DNA from: Crassaminicella thermophila | GTDB taxonomy: Bacteria; Bacillota; Clostridia; Peptostreptococcales; Thermotaleaceae | Length of the DNA stretch: 64,000 nucleotides | Direction: 5' to 3' | NCBI RefSeq assembly: GCF_008152325.1 | Contig: NZ_CP042243.1 | Location: 873,026 to 937,025, forward strand | Shown here: in pieces, positions 26,547-34,994 of the stretch | Position numbering within the stretch: the first letter of the stretch is position 1 | How the letters are laid out: each line of letters starts with the position of its first letter | The notes under the pieces: model-generated | Database searches by the model: none | Told to the model about the DNA's origin: nothing | The model's input: only the letters and a program-made list of their open reading frames with translations | Translations under genes and position numbers: made by a program

Positions 26547-27914
26547 ATGACTAATATAGTGAAAAAAGATCAAATTTATTCTATGAAAATTGAAGATATA
26601 GGACATAAAGGAGAAGGTATTGGAAAAATAGAAGGTTTTACTGTTTTTGCTGATGGCGGCATAGTAGGGGATTTGGTAAAGGTAAAAATAACAGTTGTTA
26701 AGAAGAATTATGCAGTAGGAAAAATTATAAAAATTGAAGAGCCATCCCCTGATAGAATAGACCCTATTTGTTCAATTGCATATGTTTGTGGAGGTTGTCA
26801 AATCCAGCATATGGATTATTCAGGACAATTAAGAATAAAAGAAAAAAAAGTAAAAGATAATTTAGAAAGAATTGGGAAATTAAAAAATGTAACAATTCAT
26901 AAAGTACTAGGAATGACTAATCCTTATAGATATCGTAATAAAGCACAATTTCCAGTAGGAACAGCAGATAAAAGTGTGATTGGATTTTACAAAAGAAAGA
27001 CACATGATATTGTCGACATTGAAACTTGCCATATACAGCATGATGTCAATGATAAAATTATAAAAATTATAAGGGATTATATAAATAAACATAAAATTTC
27101 TACCTATGATGAAAAAACAGGAAAAGGACTTATAAGGCATATATTAACAAAGGTTGGATTTACTACTGGAGAAATTATGGTTGTAATTATTACAAACGGA
27201 AAAAATTTACCAAATAAAGGAGAACTTATAGAAGCTTTATTAGATGAAATACCACAAATAAAGAGTATTGTACAAAATATAAATACAAAAAGAACAAATA
27301 GGATTCTTGGACAAGAATGTATTACTTTGTATGGAGAAGATAAAATTGTAGATTATATAGGTGATTTAAAATTTAATATTTCTCCTTTATCTTTTTTTCA
27401 AGTGAATCCTATACAAACAAAGGTTTTATATGAAAAAGCTTTAGAATTTGCAGATTTAAATGGAGAAGAGACTGTATATGATATTTATTGCGGGATTGGT
27501 ACCATATCATTATTTTTAGCTCAAAAAGCAAAGTATGTACATGGTATTGAAATTGTAGATGAAGCAATACAGGATGCTAAAGAAAATGCAAGAATCAATG
27601 GAATAGAAAATGTTAATTTTTATACTGGAGCAGCAGAAGAGGTTGTACCAAAGCTTTATGAAAAAGGCCTAAAGGCAGATGTAGTAGTACTAGATCCACC
27701 AAGAAAAGGATGCGATGAGAAAGTATTAGATACTATTGTTAATATGAATCCAGAAAGAATTGTATATGTTTCTTGTAATCCAAGTACTTTGGCAAGAGAT
27801 TTAAAATATCTTGATGAGAAAGGATATAAAGCAGTAGAAGTACAGCCAGTAGATATGTTTCCACATACTATGCATGTGGAGTCAGTAGTATTGATTAAAA
27901 GAAAACACAGCTAG
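26547..27914 (+). CDS. 23S rRNA (uracil-5-)-methyltransferase, RlmCD/RumA family
   Basis: The protein has 455 residues. An N-terminal TRAM domain (about 7-65, IGHKGEGIGKIEGFTVFADG) is followed by an iron-sulfur cysteine cluster (CSIAYVCGGCQ) and the SAM-binding methyltransferase domain: YDIYCGIGTISLFLA, VVLDPPRKGCD and YVSCNPSTLARDL, whose Cys is the nucleophile. Family members make 5-methyluridine in 23S rRNA at 747 and/or 1939; Bacillus RlmCD makes both. Which site applies here cannot be read. It is a single-gene unit with AAGGAG before the ATG. Confidence 0.92.
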   Translation: MTNIVKKDQIYSMKIEDIGHKGEGIGKIEGFTVFADGGIVGDLVKVKITVVKKNYAVGKIIKIEEPSPDRIDPICSIAYVCGGCQIQHMDYSGQLRIKEKKVKDNLERIGKLKNVTIHKVLGMTNPYRYRNKAQFPVGTADKSVIGFYKRKTHDIVDIETCHIQHDVNDKIIKIIRDYINKHKISTYDEKTGKGLIRHILTKVGFTTGEIMVVIITNGKNLPNKGELIEALLDEIPQIKSIVQNINTKRTNRILGQECITLYGEDKIVDYIGDLKFNISPLSFFQVNPIQTKVLYEKALEFADLNGEETVYDIYCGIGTISLFLAQKAKYVHGIEIVDEAIQDAKENARINGIENVNFYTGAAEEVVPKLYEKGLKADVVVLDPPRKGCDEKVLDTIVNMNPERIVYVSCNPSTLARDLKYLDEKGYKAVEVQPVDMFPHTMHVESVVLIKRKHS

Positions 27915-27986
27915 GAAATGCTGAAATTTCAATGAGAACAAAGGTTTTATAAAAAATGTATATGTTCCCTTGAACGAGGATAGGAA

Positions 27987-28022
27987 ACAGCAAGCCCACA
28001 ATTAAAATGTGGGTTTTGCTTT
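27987..28022 (+). terminator. Terminator after the rRNA methyltransferase gene
   Basis: AGCAAGCCCACA pairs with TGTGGGTTTTGCT around an AT loop, with small internal mismatches. What follows is an A-run rather than a T-run, so its strength is uncertain. Confidence 0.6.
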
Positions 28023-28161
28023 AAAAAAAATATTTTGGTTTATATAATTTAAGCTGTCTAGTATTTTTTTGATTTTCTTATAGTATTCATGAATTAAAAT
28101 TGATAAAATTATTTAAAACTACTACATTCCATTTATGAATTTAATTTAGGAGGATTAAGAT

Positions 28162-29613
28162 ATGATAACAGGTGAACTAAAAAACAAAGTAGACAAGATA
28201 TGGGAAATATTTTGGACAGGTGGAATAACTAATCCTTTATCTGTAATTGAACAATTTACATATCTTATTTTTATAAAGGCATTGGACGATAAACAAAATG
28301 ATTTAGAGCAAAATGCATCTATACTTGGTATTGAACCAAAGAAGATATTTAATGATGACCAACAGGATTTAAGATGGAAGAATTTTAAACAAAAAGGCGC
28401 TAATGAAATGTATGAAATTGTATCTAAGAAGGTATTTCCTTTTATTAAAAAATTGGATAATAATAAAGAATCAGCATTTTCAAAATATATGGGTGATGCA
28501 ATTTTTATGATACCTACACCACAAATGCTTGAAAAGCTAGTAACAAATATAGATACATTGCCTATGGAAGGAAGAGATGCTAAAGGAGACCTATATGAGT
28601 ATCTCTTATCTAAAATTGCATCATCTGGTACCAATGGACAATTTAGGACACCAAGACACATTATTAAAATGATGGTTGAATTAATGAAACCAACACCGAC
28701 AGATATTATCGTAGACCCTGCAGCGGGTACAGCAGGTTTTTTAGTTGCAGCAGGTGAATATCTACAAAGAAATAATGAAGACCTATTTACAGTTCAAGAG
28801 CTTAAGAATCATTATAACCAAACTATGTTCTATGGATTTGATATGGATAGAACAATGCTTCGTATTGGAGCAATGAACATGATGCTTCATGGTGTAGAAA
28901 GACCTAATATAATGTATAGAGATTCATTGTCAGAGCAAAACAAGGATGAAGAGAAATATACCCTTGTATTAGCTAATCCACCATTTAAAGGTTCATTGGA
29001 CTATGAGTCAGTTTCAGTTGACCTACTTAAAGTAACAAAGACGAAGAAAACTGAACTTTTATTTCTTGCACTAATGTTACGTATCCTTAAGAAAGGTGGA
29101 CGTTGTGCAACTATAGTACCTGATGGGGTATTATTCGGTAGTTCAAAAGCCCATAAAGCAATTAGAAAAGAGATTGTTGAAAATCATCACTTGCATGCAA
29201 TCATATCTATGCCAAGTGGTGTATTTAAACCCTATGCTGGGGTTTCAACTGCTATAATGATATTTACTAAGACAGGTGCAGGTGGAACGGATAAGGTTTG
29301 GTTCTATGATATGAAAGCTGATGGATTTTCATTAGATGACAAACGTCAACCCGTGGATGAAAATGATATTCCTGACATTATCATTCGTTATCATAATCTA
29401 GAAAATGAAAAGGATAGAAAACGTACTGAAAAGTCTTTCTTTGTCAGTAAAGATGAAATTGTGAAGAATGATTATGATCTTTCCATTAACCGATATAAAG
29501 AGATTGAATATGAAGAAGTGGAATATGAAGCACCTAAGGTTATTATTCAAAGAATAAAAGAGTTAGAACATCAGATTCTTGATGGGCTGAATGACATTGA
29601 GAGGATGGTGTAG
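28162..29613 (+). CDS. hsdM: Type I restriction-modification methyltransferase subunit HsdM
   Basis: The protein has 483 residues. It has a helical HsdM N-terminal domain (about 5-135), then the SAM-binding motif DPAAGTAGF (185-193) and the N6-adenine catalytic motif NPPF (272-275). It methylates adenine in the target chosen by HsdS and is also part of the HsdR2M2S restriction complex. AGGAGG lies nine bases before the ATG. hsdS begins one base after the stop. The island hsdM-hsdS-hsdR is bounded by AT-rich non-coding DNA on both sides, consistent with horizontal acquisition. Confidence 0.96.
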   Translation: MITGELKNKVDKIWEIFWTGGITNPLSVIEQFTYLIFIKALDDKQNDLEQNASILGIEPKKIFNDDQQDLRWKNFKQKGANEMYEIVSKKVFPFIKKLDNNKESAFSKYMGDAIFMIPTPQMLEKLVTNIDTLPMEGRDAKGDLYEYLLSKIASSGTNGQFRTPRHIIKMMVELMKPTPTDIIVDPAAGTAGFLVAAGEYLQRNNEDLFTVQELKNHYNQTMFYGFDMDRTMLRIGAMNMMLHGVERPNIMYRDSLSEQNKDEEKYTLVLANPPFKGSLDYESVSVDLLKVTKTKKTELLFLALMLRILKKGGRCATIVPDGVLFGSSKAHKAIRKEIVENHHLHAIISMPSGVFKPYAGVSTAIMIFTKTGAGGTDKVWFYDMKADGFSLDDKRQPVDENDIPDIIIRYHNLENEKDRKRTEKSFFVSKDEIVKNDYDLSINRYKEIEYEEVEYEAPKVIIQRIKELEHQILDGLNDIERMV

Positions 29614-29614
29614 G

Positions 29615-30824
29615 ATGGAATTTAAGAAGCTTGGTAAGATATGTGATGTTTTGAATGGATATGCCTTTGAGAGCAAAAAATACTCTACTAGAGGTTATAG
29701 AGTCATTAGAATTACAAATGTTCAAAAAGGGTGTAATTGTTGATAATGATCCGAAATATTATTGTGACAAAGATATGGAAGATTTAAAAAGATATGAGTT
29801 GTTTGAAAATGATATTCTGATGTCTTTAACTGGAAACGTCGGTAGGGTGGGTATACTAAGAAAATCTATGTTACCAGCTGCACTTAATCAGCGAGTGGCT
29901 TGCTTAAGAATTAAAAATAAAGCAGTAGACTTTAAGTTTCTGTACTATTACTTGAATAGTGACCAATTTGAGAATTTATGTATTGAGAATTCAAAAGGTA
30001 TTGCACAAAAAAACTTAAGTACAGTATTTTTAAAGAACGTACTAATTCCTCTACCAGCACTCGAAACCCAAAAGAAAATTGTTGAAGTTTTAGATAAAGC
30101 TCAGGAGCTTATAGATTTAAGAAAGAAGCAAATTGAACTTCTTGATGAGTTAATTCAAAGTATATTTTATGATATGTTTGGAGACCCTGTTACAAATCCA
30201 AAAGGGTGGGATGTTAGAAAACTAAAAGATATATCAACAAAAATAATAAATGGAACAACCCCAAAAGGTGGAAAGCAAGTTTATGTTGAGGATGGGATTG
30301 TTTTTTTAAGAAGCCAAAATGTTTGGAAAAATAGATTATTACTTGATGATGTGGCATATATAGATAATGAAACTCATACTAAAATGGCAAAAAGTAGTTT
30401 GAAGTATAAAGATATTCTAATGACTAAAACTGGAAGAATAAATACTGAAAATAGTAGTTTAGGTAGAGCGGCTATGTTTTTAGGAGAAGATGATAGTGCT
30501 AATATAAATGGACATGTTTATCTGATAAGACTACAAAAGAATATTATTCATGAATTTGTTTTATTTATTCTTACAACTAATGAATATAGAGAATACATTA
30601 GAAGTGTATGTGTTGGTGGTATTGATAAAAGACAGATAAATAAGGAACATTTACAAAATTTCCCGATAATTTTGCCGCCCATTGAACTTCAAAATCAATT
30701 TGCAGAAATGCTGCAAAAAATCGAAGAACAAAAACAACTCATGCAACAATCACTCATCGAAATGGAAAATAACTTTAATTGCTTAGTGCAAAGAGCTTTT
30801 AAAGGAGAACTATTTAATGAATAA
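29615..30824 (+). pseudogene. hsdS: Type I restriction specificity subunit HsdS, frameshifted in TRD1
   Basis: ATG 29615 opens MEFKKLGKICDVLNGYAFES, the normal start of a target-recognition domain, but this frame stops at 29743 after 42 residues. The rest continues in another frame from just after ITNVQKG into VIVDNDPKYYCDKDMEDL. The switch lies at A5G3 (29724-29731), where one extra base explains the break. The remainder is a good HsdS: the central helix ETQKKIVEVLDKAQELIDLRK, a second recognition domain from about 30205 and a final coiled helix. If real, the frameshift would abolish or alter target recognition; a read error or slippage-based switching is possible. Confidence 0.85.
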
Positions 30825-30855
30825 AGATACCGCTTAAACATTGGGGGGGGATAAC

Positions 30856-33800
30856 ATGCAATCTAATTTTAGCTTTTTAAAGAAACATAAGTTATATGAT
30901 AGCTTTTCAGGGGCTTGTATAGAAGCTGAGAAGAGTTTAGTTGTATCTTTTGCAACTACAGCTATATTAGCTCGTAGAGCATTGGAATTAGCAGTTAAAT
31001 GGGTTTATAGTTATGATGAAGAATTAGCTGTACCCTATCAAGACAATTTATCAACTCTGATACATGATTATAACTTTAAGAGTATCATAGATGTAAAGTT
31101 ATTACCTATGCTCAAATACATTCAGCAGTTAGGAAATAAAGCCGTTCATACTAATATTCCAATTAATAGAGAACAAGCTGTACTTGCTTTAAAAAATCTA
31201 TTTGAGTTTATATCATGGATAGATTATTGTTACTCAGATGAATTAAATACTGCTGAATTTGATGAAAGTATTCTACAAGATAGCGAACAGGAAAAAAAGA
31301 CTCGAAAAGAATTACAAGACCTTTATGAGCGATTAAGTTCCAAAGATAGGAAGCTTGAAGAAGTTATTAAAGAAAATAAAGAACTTCGTAAGAAGATGAC
31401 TTCGAAGAGAATTGAAAACGAGCAGCAACGTAACTTTGAAGTTGATGAAATAAGTGAATTTAAAACACGTAAGATGTATATAGATTTAGAGTTTGAACTG
31501 GCAGGATGGACTATTGGAACTGATTGTCGTGAAGAGGTTGAAGTTCAGGATATGCCTAATGATTCAGGTGTAGGCTACGTTGATTATGTTCTTTATGGAG
31601 ACGATGGCAAACCCCTTGCTGTTGTTGAAGCTAAAAAAACAAGTGTTAATCCTAGGGTAGGGAAGCAACAGGCAAAGCTTTATGCAGATTGTTTAGAGAA
31701 GGAACATAACATTAGACCTGTAATATTCTATACCAACGGTTTTGAGTATTATTTATGGGATGATACTAGCTATCCAGAACGTCAAGTATCGGGTATCTAT
31801 ACAAAAAGTGAACTAGAATGGCTAATATATAAACGAACAAATAAAAAGTCATTAAAATCTGTGTATATAAAAGATGAAATTACAAATAGACCTTATCAAA
31901 AAATGGCTATTCAAGCTGTATGTGACACACTAGAAAAAGGGAATAGAAAAGCATTACTTGTTATGGCAACTGGCTCAGGCAAGACTCGTACAGCCATTTC
32001 AATAGTAGATGTACTCTACAGAAAAGGATGGGTAAAAAATGTTCTTTTTCTAGCAGATAGAAAAGCTTTAGTAAAGCAAGCTAAGAAAAACTTTAAAAAT
32101 CTGCTACCAGAATTATCGTTATGCAATTTACTCGATAACAAAGATAATCCTGAAAGTAGGATGGTATTCTCAACATATCCAACTATGATGAATGCTATTG
32201 ATGAAACAAAGAGAAAAGATGGTACTAGACTTTTTAGTTCTGGACATTTTGATTTAATTATCATAGATGAATCTCATAGAAGTATTTATAAAAAATATCA
32301 AGCTATTTTTGACTTTTTTGATGCTATCCTACTAGGACTAACTGCAACACCAAAGGATGATATAGATAAGAATACCTATGAGGTATTTGACCTTGAGAAC
32401 AATGTACCAACCTTTGCATATGAATTAGAGGAAGCTGTTAATGATGGATACTTAGTTCCATACCATACTATTGAAACAAAGCTGAAATTTATGGAGGAAG
32501 GTATTCATTATGATGATTTAAGTGATGAAGAGAAGGAACAGTTTGAAGAAACCTTCGATGATGATGTAAAGGATATTAGTAGTGAAGCATTAAATACATT
32601 TTTGTTTAATAATAATACAGTAGATACAGTGCTTCAAACATTAATGGAGAAAGGTATCAAAGTTGAAGGTGGCGACAAGCTAGGTAAGACTATTATCTTT
32701 GCTAAAAACAAAAAACATGCTGATTTCATTGTAAAAAGATTTGATGCTTTATATCCAGAGTATAAAGGTGAATTTGCAAAGACAATATATACAGGTATTA
32801 ACTACGTTGATACTATTATTGATGATTTCTCAACAAAGGATAAATTACCTCAAATTGCAGTATCGGTAGATATGTTAGATACAGGTATCGATATTCCTGA
32901 AATAGTTAATTTAGTCTTTTTTAAGAAAGTTCGTTCAAAGGCAAAGTTCTGGCAGATGATAGGGAGAGGAACAAGACTTTGTGAAAATCTATTTGGTACC
33001 GGCTTACATAAAGATGGATTTAGGATGTTTGATTATTGCTCTAATTTTGAATATTTTAGAGAAAACAAAAGAGGGAAAGAGACAAAGATTACAAAATCAT
33101 TAACAGAGAAATTATTTAACATCAAAGTAGATATAATTAAAGAATTACAGCGACTTGAGTATCAGAAGGATGAATATATTGCTTATAGAGAAGAATTGAT
33201 TGATGAACTAGTAAAAAGTATTGTGCAAATTGATGAATCAAAGTTTACAAGTAGAATGAAAATCCAGTACATACATAAGTATAATCAAAAGACTGCTTGG
33301 AATAATATATCTGATATAGAAGCCCGTGAATTAGAAGAACATATTGCTCCACTAATAAATCCAATTGATGATGATGAATTAGCTAAGAGATTTGATTACT
33401 TGATGCTAACTATTGAATATGCACATTTAAAAGGTTTTGTTGCTTCAAAGCCTAAAATGAAGGTAGTAGATACAGCTGAGGAACTATCAAATAAAGGTAG
33501 TATAGCAATAGTTAAAAGTCAGGAAGAGCTAATTTTAAGGGTACAGACAAATGAATTTTGGGAAGAAGCTGATATTTTTGATTATGAAGTTGTTAGAAAG
33601 GCATTTAGAGATTTAATTAAGTTTCTTGATAAGAATTTTAGTGAGATTTATTATACAAATTTTACAGATGAGGTTTTACAGATTCATGTAAATCCAGGAG
33701 AATTTACAGTTAACGACTTAAAAAGTTATCGAAAAAAAGTAAACCATTATCTTAAAGAACACCAAGATGATTTAGTAGTTTATAAAATTAGAAACAACAA

Positions 33801-34182
33801 GCCTATTACAACAGAGGATATTAAGCATCTTGAAAAAGTATTATGGGAAAAATTAGGAACAAAAGAAGATTATGAAAGAGAATATGGAGATGAATCATTA
33901 CTAAAATTAGCATCGAAAATAGTTGGTCTTGATCCAAAAGCTGCTAATGAAGCTTTTTCAGAGTTTTTAACAGATGAAACTCTCAACTCTAATCAAATGG
34001 AGTTTGTTAAGCTTATTGTAAACCATATAATTAGCAATGGTAGCATAGATAAAACTATACTTAATGAGCATCCATTTAACAAGTATGGAAATGTGGTTAG
34101 TTTATTTGAAAATAAATTAGATACAATAAAAAAAATTATAAAAAAAATTGATGAACTTAATGCTAGAATTAATGTAGGGTAA
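30856..34182 (+). CDS. hsdR: Type I restriction endonuclease subunit HsdR
   Basis: The protein has 1108 residues, starting at ATG 30856 after a run of eight G. The first part (about 1-120) is a DUF4145-type helical domain; a coiled segment follows (about 145-190). The nuclease motif is VGYVDYVLYGDDG...VVEAKK (Asp243, Glu259, Lys261). The helicase motor has ATGSGKT (371-377), DESH (471-474) and TATP (496-499), then a second RecA domain with SVDMLDTGIDIPEI and an EcoEI-type C-terminal domain. It translocates DNA and cuts unmodified targets when joined to HsdM and HsdS. It is the last gene of the restriction unit. Confidence 0.95.
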   Translation: MQSNFSFLKKHKLYDSFSGACIEAEKSLVVSFATTAILARRALELAVKWVYSYDEELAVPYQDNLSTLIHDYNFKSIIDVKLLPMLKYIQQLGNKAVHTNIPINREQAVLALKNLFEFISWIDYCYSDELNTAEFDESILQDSEQEKKTRKELQDLYERLSSKDRKLEEVIKENKELRKKMTSKRIENEQQRNFEVDEISEFKTRKMYIDLEFELAGWTIGTDCREEVEVQDMPNDSGVGYVDYVLYGDDGKPLAVVEAKKTSVNPRVGKQQAKLYADCLEKEHNIRPVIFYTNGFEYYLWDDTSYPERQVSGIYTKSELEWLIYKRTNKKSLKSVYIKDEITNRPYQKMAIQAVCDTLEKGNRKALLVMATGSGKTRTAISIVDVLYRKGWVKNVLFLADRKALVKQAKKNFKNLLPELSLCNLLDNKDNPESRMVFSTYPTMMNAIDETKRKDGTRLFSSGHFDLIIIDESHRSIYKKYQAIFDFFDAILLGLTATPKDDIDKNTYEVFDLENNVPTFAYELEEAVNDGYLVPYHTIETKLKFMEEGIHYDDLSDEEKEQFEETFDDDVKDISSEALNTFLFNNNTVDTVLQTLMEKGIKVEGGDKLGKTIIFAKNKKHADFIVKRFDALYPEYKGEFAKTIYTGINYVDTIIDDFSTKDKLPQIAVSVDMLDTGIDIPEIVNLVFFKKVRSKAKFWQMIGRGTRLCENLFGTGLHKDGFRMFDYCSNFEYFRENKRGKETKITKSLTEKLFNIKVDIIKELQRLEYQKDEYIAYREELIDELVKSIVQIDESKFTSRMKIQYIHKYNQKTAWNNISDIEARELEEHIAPLINPIDDDELAKRFDYLMLTIEYAHLKGFVASKPKMKVVDTAEELSNKGSIAIVKSQEELILRVQTNEFWEEADIFDYEVVRKAFRDLIKFLDKNFSEIYYTNFTDEVLQIHVNPGEFTVNDLKSYRKKVNHYLKEHQDDLVVYKIRNNKPITTEDIKHLEKVLWEKLGTKEDYEREYGDESLLKLASKIVGLDPKAANEAFSEFLTDETLNSNQMEFVKLIVNHIISNGSIDKTILNEHPFNKYGNVVSLFENKLDTIKKIIKKIDELNARINVG

Positions 34183-34496
34183 GAGATAAAATAAAACATA
34201 AAACCTTAGAATTTAATTGTTCAAAGTAATCACAAAAATTTTTACAACAAAATACTTAATTTATAAAAAGACATAGTAGAAAAAGGCTCTTTGTTAATAG
34301 TTTGGGTGGGATTAGTTGTAATTCCGCACCATTATTACATTTGAGCCAATTTTTATTAATTGATAAGTAATTACTTGTTTTTAGGTATTCTTAATAAATC
34401 TAGCTAAAATGTAGACTTTTTTAAAGGTTTTCTTTATGTTTAACAATAAATTTAAGATTAATTATGTAATATTTGATTCTAATAGATATTTAATTT
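34183..34496. other. Non-coding AT-rich stretch after hsdR with a possible insertion-sequence end
   Basis: No gene is visible. Near 34288, GGCTCTTTGTTAATAG resembles the terminal sequence of ISL3-family insertion sequences as I remember them, and GAGCC recurs in inverted form near 34347. No transposase is present. It may be the scar of an element; the support is weak. Confidence 0.25.
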
Positions 34497-34690
34497 TTAT
34501 AAACTTTCAGCAACAACCCTAAACTCATCTATCTTATCAACACCTTCAAAAAACTTCCTCTGAGAACAATAAATAGGCCTATCACACATTTCACAGAATT
34601 TAGCATTACCAGGATTAGCATATGTACAGTTTTCTAAATCAGTGCAGTAGTTAAAAATATATGTAGACCAAGAAGACTGTTACTGTTCTT
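34497..34690 (-). pseudogene. Fragment of a cysteine-rich protein C-terminus
   Basis: Read on the minus strand, an open stretch gives WSTYIFNYCTDLENC, then ANPGNAKFCEMCDRPIYC and ends VVAESL and a stop. Four cysteines in a CxxC-like spacing suggest a zinc-binding tail. A stop lies a few codons upstream, and upstream coding-like sequence (EIGEFHNLYKRKN) is in another frame. It looks like the broken end of a gene whose body has been lost. I do not recognise the family. Confidence 0.4.
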
Positions 34691-34749
34691 TCGTTTATAT
34701 AAGTTATGAAATTCACCAATTTCTTTTAACCGGCAGGGGTGCATAGATT

Positions 34750-34842
34750 ACTGATGTGCTTATTTATAGTTTTGGAGCATTTATAGGAATAGGGATGTAT
34801 GGGGTGGTTGGAAAAATTAAGAGGGTCATGGTAAAGAAGTAA
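34750..34842 (+). pseudogene. Short hydrophobic glycine-rich coding remnant
   Basis: An open stretch ending at 34842 reads LIYSFGAFIGIGMYGVVG followed by basic residues and a stop, then by a terminator. It looks like the end of a small membrane protein, but there is no start codon with a ribosome site. Confidence 0.3.
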
Positions 34843-34847
34843 TGGAT

Positions 34848-34880
34848 CATATACTTGTTTAGACAGGTATATGGTTTTTA
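34848..34880 (+). terminator. Hairpin terminator before the GTPase gene
   Basis: CATATAC (34848-34854) pairs with GTATATG (34867-34873), extended by TGT/ACA, followed by a T-run. It insulates the GTPase gene from upstream transcription. Confidence 0.65.
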
Positions 34881-34994
34881 AATTTGAAGTTTTTAATAAA
34901 AAATTTCACTAACAGAATCATGTGAAAATTGTCAAAGATATGATAATATATAAATATGAATATTTTGTCAGCAAAGCACAAAGGGGGATAAATT

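Noticed and set aside
27915-28161. Possible riboswitch before hsdM
   Set aside because: Only a terminator-like hairpin is visible; no conserved aptamer core was recognised.
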